From Bacteroidota bacterium (lineage in GTDB: Bacteria > Bacteroidota > Bacteroidia > Bacteroidales > UBA10428), in the NCBI GenBank assembly GCA_024640925.1, contig JAHEEB010000094.1:1-9574 (forward strand): a stretch of DNA of 9,574 nt. Reading direction: 5' to 3'. Position 1 is the stretch's first letter; the number at the start of each line of letters is the position of its first letter. Below, piece by piece: positions 5,203 through 9,574 of the stretch. Below the pieces are notes generated by a model. The model worked only from the letters and a program-made list of their open reading frames with translations. It did not search any database and was not told the origin of the DNA. The position numbers and the translations under genes were made by a program.

Positions 5203-6978
5203 TTGAAAAGCAACCGAAATCTTCTGGAGATAAATTACCGTTCATTGAGTCCGGTTAAAACCTTTATTGCCCTTTTCAGAGCAGAACACAGAAATGTTAT
5301 TCTGGCTCTTGTATTGCTTATTATTAAACATTCGCCCGCTTTATTCCTGCCGGTTATTATCGGAAATGTAATTAACGCCATTGTCCATGCCGATGGAACC
5401 ACCTGGAACAGGATAATATGGAACAGTGCGTTTATTACCTTCCTCTTTATTCAGAATATATTCACCCATACACTTTTTGTAAAAAGTCTGAGCAAGGCCA
5501 TCCGTTCGGTTGAAAAAAGTCTTCGTTCAGCGTTGGTAAAGAGAATGCAGGAACTATCTATTGCCTTTCACGAAGGGTTCGAATCGGGACGATTGCAAAC
5601 AAAGGTTCTGCGTGATGTGGAATCGGTTGAAATATTAGCCCGACAGATGGCCAATGCCGTTTTTACCGGATTGCTCAACATTGTCTTTGCTGTTGTTGTT
5701 ACACTGTTGTATAATGTATATGTTGCAGCATTCTATGTATTAACTATTCCATTAGCTACTTTATTAATACAGCGATTCAGGACTAAAATGGCGCGTTCAA
5801 ATGAAGCCTATCGCAACGAATTGGAAAACATGTCGGCACGGGTTAATGAAATGGTTCAGATGATACCCATAACCCGGGCTCATGCACTGGAAGAAACTGA
5901 AATTAACTCAATGGATGAACATTTTGAGCGTGTCCGATGGGGAGGAATCAGGTTGGATATAATCAATGCCCTGTTTGGTGCCTCGGCCTGGGTAACTTTC
6001 CAGGTTTTCCAGTTTATCTGTTTGATTGTTACGGCCCTTATGGCATATTACAAACTTATACAGGTGGGCGATGTATTTATGTATCAAGGGTTCTTCGCCA
6101 TGATTATTAATTCTGTAAATACCATCATCACCATACTGCCTGAACTTAACCGGGGTTTCGATTCAATCCGTTCGCTCGGAGAAATCCTGGAATGCCCCGA
6201 TATTGAAGAGAACCAGGGTAAATCTACAGTTGATGATGTGCAGGGTGATTTTCAATTTCAGAATGTTACATTCTCTTATACCAAACGTGCTGAAGTTCTC
6301 CATTCGTTAAGTCTGGACATTAAACAAGGTGAGTGCATTGCTTTTGTTGGTGCATCGGGTGCAGGAAAATCGACACTGATGAACCTGATTATAGGGTATC
6401 TCCGACCAGTTAAAGGAACGATACTTATTGACGGGAAAGATATGTCAACACTAGACTTGCGAACTTACAGACGTTTTATTTCTGTAGTACCCCAAAATAT
6501 TATTTTATTTTCAGGCACCATAAAAGAGAATATCTTGTATGGACTTGATAAAGAAATTGTGACAGAAGAATGGTTTAACCACATTTTAAACGTCTCTAAT
6601 GTTGATCAGTTTCTTAAAGATCTGCCTCAGGGAATAGACTCACGGATTGGTGAATATGGTAATCTTTTGTCTGGCGGACAAAAACAACGTATTGCCATAG
6701 CCCGCAGCCTGATACGTAATCCAAAAATTATATTGTTCGACGAAGCAACCTCTGCACTCGATGCCGAATCGGAAAAGCACATTCAGGATGCTTTGGTAAA
6801 TCTTGTTAAGGGAAGAACTACTTTTATGGTTGCTCACAGGTTATCGACTGTAAAAATAGCCAACAGAATAATTGTACTCGATAAAGGAAACATAGTTGAA
6901 TCGGGCTCTCCATCGGAATTAATATCCAAAGGCGGACTTTTTGCCCGCTATTACAATCTTCAGAGAAATGTAAACTGA
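5203..6978 (+). CDS. ABC exporter, fused membrane and ATPase half-transporter (MsbA/multidrug type, 591 aa)
   Basis: One chain carries an exporter-type transmembrane domain (about residues 20-320, six helices, e.g. VILALVLLIIKHSPALFLPVI and FICLIVTALMAYYKLI) and a nucleotide-binding domain (about 348-591). All catalytic motifs are intact: Walker A GASGAGKST (383-391), Q-loop VPQN (Gln431), signature LSGGQ (489-493), Walker B IILFDEA with Glu514, D-loop SALD, and switch His545 (AHRLST). The length is typical of the family, which works as a dimer in the inner membrane exporting lipids, drugs or peptides; the substrate cannot be told here. No peptidase domain precedes the membrane part. The start is TTG: an in-frame stop lies at 5188-5190, no ATG occurs until about codon 115, and the -7 box fits this start. 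It ends in TGA. No accessory exporter gene adjoins it, so it is probably a homodimer. Confidence 0.93.
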   Translation: MKSNRNLLEINYRSLSPVKTFIALFRAEHRNVILALVLLIIKHSPALFLPVIIGNVINAIVHADGTTWNRIIWNSAFITFLFIQNIFTHTLFVKSLSKAIRSVEKSLRSALVKRMQELSIAFHEGFESGRLQTKVLRDVESVEILARQMANAVFTGLLNIVFAVVVTLLYNVYVAAFYVLTIPLATLLIQRFRTKMARSNEAYRNELENMSARVNEMVQMIPITRAHALEETEINSMDEHFERVRWGGIRLDIINALFGASAWVTFQVFQFICLIVTALMAYYKLIQVGDVFMYQGFFAMIINSVNTIITILPELNRGFDSIRSLGEILECPDIEENQGKSTVDDVQGDFQFQNVTFSYTKRAEVLHSLSLDIKQGECIAFVGASGAGKSTLMNLIIGYLRPVKGTILIDGKDMSTLDLRTYRRFISVVPQNIILFSGTIKENILYGLDKEIVTEEWFNHILNVSNVDQFLKDLPQGIDSRIGEYGNLLSGGQKQRIAIARSLIRNPKIILFDEATSALDAESEKHIQDALVNLVKGRTTFMVAHRLSTVKIANRIIVLDKGNIVESGSPSELISKGGLFARYYNLQRNVN

Positions 6979-7007
6979 TTAAACTTTGCTTCCTGAATAG
7001 AAATTAG

Positions 7008-7151
7008 GATGAGGGTGTCCAAAAAGTTGATAAATAGCCACAAAGACTCTAAGATACAAAGACGTCACTAAGGTTAATGTCTTTTAAATAAGATCTTTGT
7101 GAGTCTTTGGAGCTTTCTTGGTGGCAAATTTACTTTTTGGACAGCTGCATC
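7008..7151. mobile_element. 144-bp MITE-like element with terminal inverted repeats and TTAG direct repeats
   Basis: The ends 7008-7027 and 7132-7151 are inverted repeats matching at 17 of 20 positions; TGTCCAAAAAGT (7016-7027) and ACTTTTTGGACA (7132-7143) are perfect. TTAG occurs immediately outside both ends (7004-7007 and 7152-7155), as a 4-bp target duplication would. The interior is itself palindromic: GCCAC (7037-7041) with GTGGC (7121-7125), CAAAGACTC (7042-7050) with GAGTCTTTG (7101-7109), and ACAAAGA (7056-7062) with TCTTTGT (7094-7100). It encodes no protein. The ends resemble what I recall of IS1182-type termini, so a transposase elsewhere may mobilise it. It fills the gap between two convergent genes and could act as a terminator for both. 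Confidence 0.6.
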
Positions 7152-7164
7152 TTAGTTGGTATAA

Positions 7165-7196
7165 ATCCTGTTTTTATTTGAAAATAAAATCAGGAT
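7165..7196 (-). terminator. Hairpin overlapping the stop codon of the last lipoprotein gene
   Basis: ATCCTG (7165-7170) pairs with CAGGAT (7191-7196) and TTTTATTT (7172-7179) with AAATAAAA (7182-7189), separated by one mismatch; the loop is two bases. The stop codon of the 198-aa gene (7174-7176) is inside the stem. No long T run follows, so termination is only likely, possibly helped by the adjoining MITE. Confidence 0.4.
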
Positions 7197-7770
7197 ATCC
7201 TCCAAGGTAGTTGCATTGCGGCACAAGATCATTTCCATCTACATAGATATCATCCAGAATAAAACGATAAACATAACTTTCAATTTGTATGTCCTTTGAT
7301 TTTATAGGAAAGGTTAGTTCACAACTACGATTAAATTTAACCCTAACCGGTATGGTTACAGTAATAAAATAAGTCTCTCCCTTTTCTATGTCAAGTGGTT
7401 CAATTATTTCATATCCCCAGCAATTATAAGTTGTTTGTTCAACATCCTTTTTTGCACAAACAGTCCTCGTGGCATCCCAGAATGATTCCGAGGCCTTATA
7501 AACAGTAACTGTATATATTCCTGGTTCGTAGATTCTAACCCCCAACTGAGTAATTTTTCCGTCCCTCAGCGGTACAAATTTAAATCCATGTTCAAAATCA
7601 AATGAAATTTCTCTTCCAACAATACTATCATTTAATTCTGCATCAAAATAGCTTTTCAGAACGCCAGTAACCTCCGGAGAATCGTCTTTGGAACAGGAAT
7701 TCAAGAGAAATAAGAAACCAAATAATGCGATAAAAACAAGTGCCTTTCGTTTTGTAACCGATGTGTTCAT
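7174..7770 (-). CDS. Lipoprotein of unknown function, paralogue A (198 aa)
   Basis: An N-terminal basic segment (TKRKA), a hydrophobic helix (LVFIALFGFLFLL) and the lipobox LNSC (Cys at about residue 26) followed by SKDDS mark a lipoprotein. The acidic residues after the Cys fit the surface-export signal described for Bacteroidota lipoproteins. The mature part is predicted to be beta-rich, with GFKFVPLRDGKITQLGVRIY, PGIYTVTVYKAS, EQTTYNCWGYEIIEPLDIEKGETYFITVTIP and a final GGYPDFIFK. The 'set of inputs / strand / strand' pattern loosely resembles DUF4082-type or other carbohydrate-binding beta sandwiches, but I cannot assign a family. It is a tandem paralogue of the next gene upstream, roughly 40-50 percent identical by eye over the mature region, and is the last gene of the probable TPR-lipoprotein operon (32-bp gap). 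Confidence 0.85.
   Translation of the reverse strand: MNTSVTKRKALVFIALFGFLFLLNSCSKDDSPEVTGVLKSYFDAELNDSIVGREISFDFEHGFKFVPLRDGKITQLGVRIYEPGIYTVTVYKASESFWDATRTVCAKKDVEQTTYNCWGYEIIEPLDIEKGETYFITVTIPVRVKFNRSCELTFPIKSKDIQIESYVYRFILDDIYVDGNDLVPQCNYLGGYPDFIFK
7682..7713. repeat. 32-bp exact direct repeat, copy 1 (lipobox region of paralogue A)
   Basis: Identical to 8314-8345. On the minus strand it encodes LFLLNSCSKD in both lipoproteins. Synonymous sites are unchanged here although flanking DNA differs markedly. Confidence 0.9.
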
Positions 7771-7802
7771 TGATTAAAGTTTTAGTGATATTTAAACATA
7801 AA

Positions 7803-8402
7803 TTATTGAAAAATTAAATCCGGGTAACCTTCTATATAACTAACAGCTGAGCCTGACTCATCCGTTCCTTCCAAATAGTATTCTTCTCCATTGTTATAAG
7901 CTATAACATTGCTAAGAATCTGGACATCCTTATTCTTCAAAGGAAAGTCTAAATTGCCGGAACGATAAAAGACGAAATTTGCTGGCACTACAACTGTGAT
8001 ATAATAATTCATATTCTTTTTTACCTCAAAGGGATCAATTTTCTCATAAGCCCATTGATTATAAGTAGTTTGTTTTATTTCATTTCTGACGCAAACAAAT
8101 GAAAATTTGCTCCATTTTGATGATTGGTAAACGGTGATTGTATAGGTTCCTGGGGTCTGCAATCGAACACCTAATTGAGAAATTTTACCGTCTCTAAGAG
8201 GCATAAACTTGTATCCACGCTCAATGTCTAAAGAGAGGTTTACAAAGGCAAGATCGAAAAAGGTTGTATCTGATTCTGTACAACCATTTATCACCCCCCT
8301 GATCTCAGCTGTTTCGTCTTTGGAACAGGAATTCAAGAGAAATAAAAACATAAACAGGATTGAAACAAATCCTGCTTTAAGTTTTGAAAACATTGTGATC
8401 AT
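7803..8402 (-). CDS. Lipoprotein of unknown function, paralogue B (199 aa)
   Basis: The signal peptide and lipobox are FLFLLNSC followed by SKDET, with Cys at about residue 26. The mature domain shares its landmarks with paralogue A: GYKFMPLRDGKISQLGVRL, PGTYTITVYQSS, KQTTYNQWAYEKIDPFEVKK, YYITVVVPANFVFYRS, FPLKNKDVQI and the C-terminal GYPDLIFQ. It lacks some of the extra Cys residues of A (A has C in NCWGYE and PQCNYL where B has QWAYE and SYIEGY), so the copies have diverged. The DNA encoding the lipobox is identical to that of A over 32 bases. The start at 8402 gives MITMFSKLK; the Met at codon 4 is an alternative. It sits 31 bp downstream of the TPR gene, same strand. Function unknown; probably an outer-membrane-anchored binding protein. 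Confidence 0.85.
   Translation of the reverse strand: MITMFSKLKAGFVSILFMFLFLLNSCSKDETAEIRGVINGCTESDTTFFDLAFVNLSLDIERGYKFMPLRDGKISQLGVRLQTPGTYTITVYQSSKWSKFSFVCVRNEIKQTTYNQWAYEKIDPFEVKKNMNYYITVVVPANFVFYRSGNLDFPLKNKDVQILSNVIAYNNGEEYYLEGTDESGSAVSYIEGYPDLIFQ
8314..8345. repeat. 32-bp exact direct repeat, copy 2 (lipobox region of paralogue B)
   Basis: Identical to 7682-7713. The 632-bp offset equals the tandem-duplication unit of the two lipoprotein genes. Confidence 0.9.
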
Positions 8403-8433
8403 AGTTTTTAATTTTTATAAGTGGATTTAATTC

Positions 8434-9574
8434 TTATTGACATGTCTGCAAAACAGCCGGTTCAATTGGAGTATAGCCCAATTCTTTAGCTTTTTGAATA
8501 TCGGAACAGCCAGACTGTTTATTCCCTGAGTTAATTTTTGCTACTCCCCTGTAATAATATGCTGCCGGATGCTCATTATTTTTCAATGCAACATTTAAAT
8601 CATCGATAGCGCCAGAATAATCGGCAAGCATAACCTTAACTATTCCCCTGTTAATATAAGCCACGCCATTAGCAGGATTCAGAGAAATTGACACATTGAT
8701 ATCTACAAGTGCCTCCCTGTACTCTTTTGTATTGATTCGGGCATTACACCGGTTCATGTAGGCCAGGGACGATTTTGGGTCCATTTCTATTGCCTTGTTG
8801 TAATCGGCAATAGCTTCGGTAAATTTTCCCATATTTGCCAGTAGCACCCCCCTGTTCATGAACCCTGCAAAAGAAGGTGAAATCTGAAGTGCTTGATTAA
8901 AATCGTCGAGAGCACCTGAATTATCGTTTTTTTGCATCTTTTCCAAGCCTCGAAGGATAATAGCTTCATCACTGCTTTTTCCCATACTGGCAGCTTTATC
9001 AAAATCAGCAGTGGCCAGCTCTCCCTTTCCCGTCTCTTTATAAAGGTTACCACGGTTAAAAATTGCATCGGCAAAATCTTTGTTTATAGAAATGGCATTA
9101 TTAAAATCTATCAATGCACCTTCCAAATCGTTCATCGATTTCTTTGCAAGCCCTCTAATGTTATAAGCTTCGGCATGAGCTATGTCTATTTTCAGGGCAG
9201 AATCGCAATCAGCAATAGCCGAATTATATTCTTTCATTTTTATTTTTAAATCTGCCCGGTTGCAAAAGAATACTGCATTATTTTTGTTTAGTGAAATAGC
9301 CCTGGTGTAATCTTCCAGAGAAGCTGACAGGTTTCCCATATCGCTGAATACAGTTCCCCTGTTATTAAATACAAATCCATTTTTCGGATCCAGTACTGCC
9401 AGCTTATTGAAATCCTGAAGAGCTTCCTGGTATTTGCCCATAAATTTATAGGCTGTCCCCCTGTTCATATAGGGCTCTCTAAAATCGGGTTTTATCTGAA
9501 TGGCTTTATTGAAATCTAATATTGATTTTTCGTATTCTTTATTTAGGCTATATGCCACGCCCCTGTTATTCCAT
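8434..9574 (-). CDS. Tetratricopeptide-repeat (TPR) array protein, truncated by the window edge
   Basis: About eleven consecutive 34-residue TPR units fill the visible part. Each has the form (Y/F)xNRGxxxxxxGxxxxAxxDFxxAIxxxP, e.g. YMNRGTAYKFMGKYQEALQDF, YMNRCNARINTKEYREALVDI and YINRGIVKVMLADYSGAIDDL. NRG recurs in most of them, and the CCCTGTT codon block reappears about every 102 bp. The last repeat degenerates into GCSDIQKAKELGY and ends AVLQTCQ, a typical end for Bacteroidota TPR proteins. TPR arrays bind partner proteins; no catalytic domain is visible. The frame stays open past the GTG at 9558 to the window edge (WNNRGVAYS), which continues the repeat, so GTG is internal and the true N-terminus, perhaps with a signal peptide, lies outside. 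It is first of three genes in line with the two lipoproteins. Confidence 0.92.
   Translation of the reverse strand, partial: WNNRGVAYSLNKEYEKSILDFNKAIQIKPDFREPYMNRGTAYKFMGKYQEALQDFNKLAVLDPKNGFVFNNRGTVFSDMGNLSASLEDYTRAISLNKNNAVFFCNRADLKIKMKEYNSAIADCDSALKIDIAHAEAYNIRGLAKKSMNDLEGALIDFNNAISINKDFADAIFNRGNLYKETGKGELATADFDKAASMGKSSDEAIILRGLEKMQKNDNSGALDDFNQALQISPSFAGFMNRGVLLANMGKFTEAIADYNKAIEMDPKSSLAYMNRCNARINTKEYREALVDINVSISLNPANGVAYINRGIVKVMLADYSGAIDDLNVALKNNEHPAAYYYRGVAKINSGNKQSGCSDIQKAKELGYTPIEPAVLQTCQ

Noticed and set aside
7037..7125. CRISPR-like repeats because of recurring CAAAGA blocks
   Set aside because: The blocks are short, irregularly spaced and arranged as inverted, not direct, repeats; they fit a palindromic element.
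8856..9249. Frames on both strands inside the TPR gene
   Set aside because: They follow the 102-bp repeat periodicity of the TPR array in other frames and carry no features of their own.
9556..9558. GTG as the start codon of the TPR gene
   Set aside because: The frame stays open upstream and WNNRGVAYS continues the TPR consensus, so this codon is internal.

Overview
The window looks like chromosomal DNA from a free-living or environmental member of the Bacteroidota, most likely near Bacteroidales/Marinilabiliales. The evidence is: a type IX secretion (T9SS) C-terminal sorting domain on a large exported protein; a Reg_prop propeller sensor of the hybrid two-component kind; -7 promoter boxes of the form TAnnTTTG; no Shine-Dalgarno sequences before most starts; low G+C; and short families of lipoproteins and TPR proteins. 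The code is standard: TGG encodes Trp and TGA ends the ABC transporter.

Layout, left to right. (1) 1-623, minus strand: the N-terminal 207 codons of a propeller sensor, cut by the window edge. (2) 624-827: intergenic, with a REP-like hairpin at about 791-830. (3) 828-1306, plus strand: a decayed C-terminal remnant of a P-type cation-transporting ATPase, with a frameshift in a T run and three in-frame TGA codons. (4) 1375-2446, plus strand: a small-gene cluster. It has an unknown 101-aa membrane or exported protein, then, behind an 18-bp perfect palindrome, an apparent operon of a 69-aa DUF4405-like two-helix protein, a 55-aa single-pass protein and a TFIIB-type zinc-ribbon protein. A strong hairpin overlaps the last stop codon. 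(5) 2447-2718: two more hairpins, the last a good intrinsic terminator for the minus strand. (6) 2719-5010, minus strand: a 763-aa T9SS cargo protein (six-bladed propeller-like region, DUF11-like, Ig-like, sorting domain). (7) 5203-6978, plus strand: a complete MsbA-type ABC exporter, divergent from it and starting at TTG. (8) 7008-7151: a 144-bp MITE-like element with 20-nt imperfect terminal inverted repeats flanked by the direct repeat TTAG. (9) 7174-9574, minus strand: a probable three-gene operon of a TPR-array protein (running off the right edge) and two tandem paralogous lipoproteins of a family I do not recognise.

How the genes may work together. The 1759-2446 genes are packed tightly enough to be one transcript, with the palindrome positioned like an operator over the promoter. 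The TPR protein and the two lipoproteins are spaced 31-32 bp apart and may act together at the envelope. The other neighbours have no evident functional link. I see no defence system, CRISPR array, tRNA/rRNA or intact transposase. The most unusual items are the ATPase ruin, the palindrome-controlled small-gene operon, the MITE and the duplicated lipoproteins.
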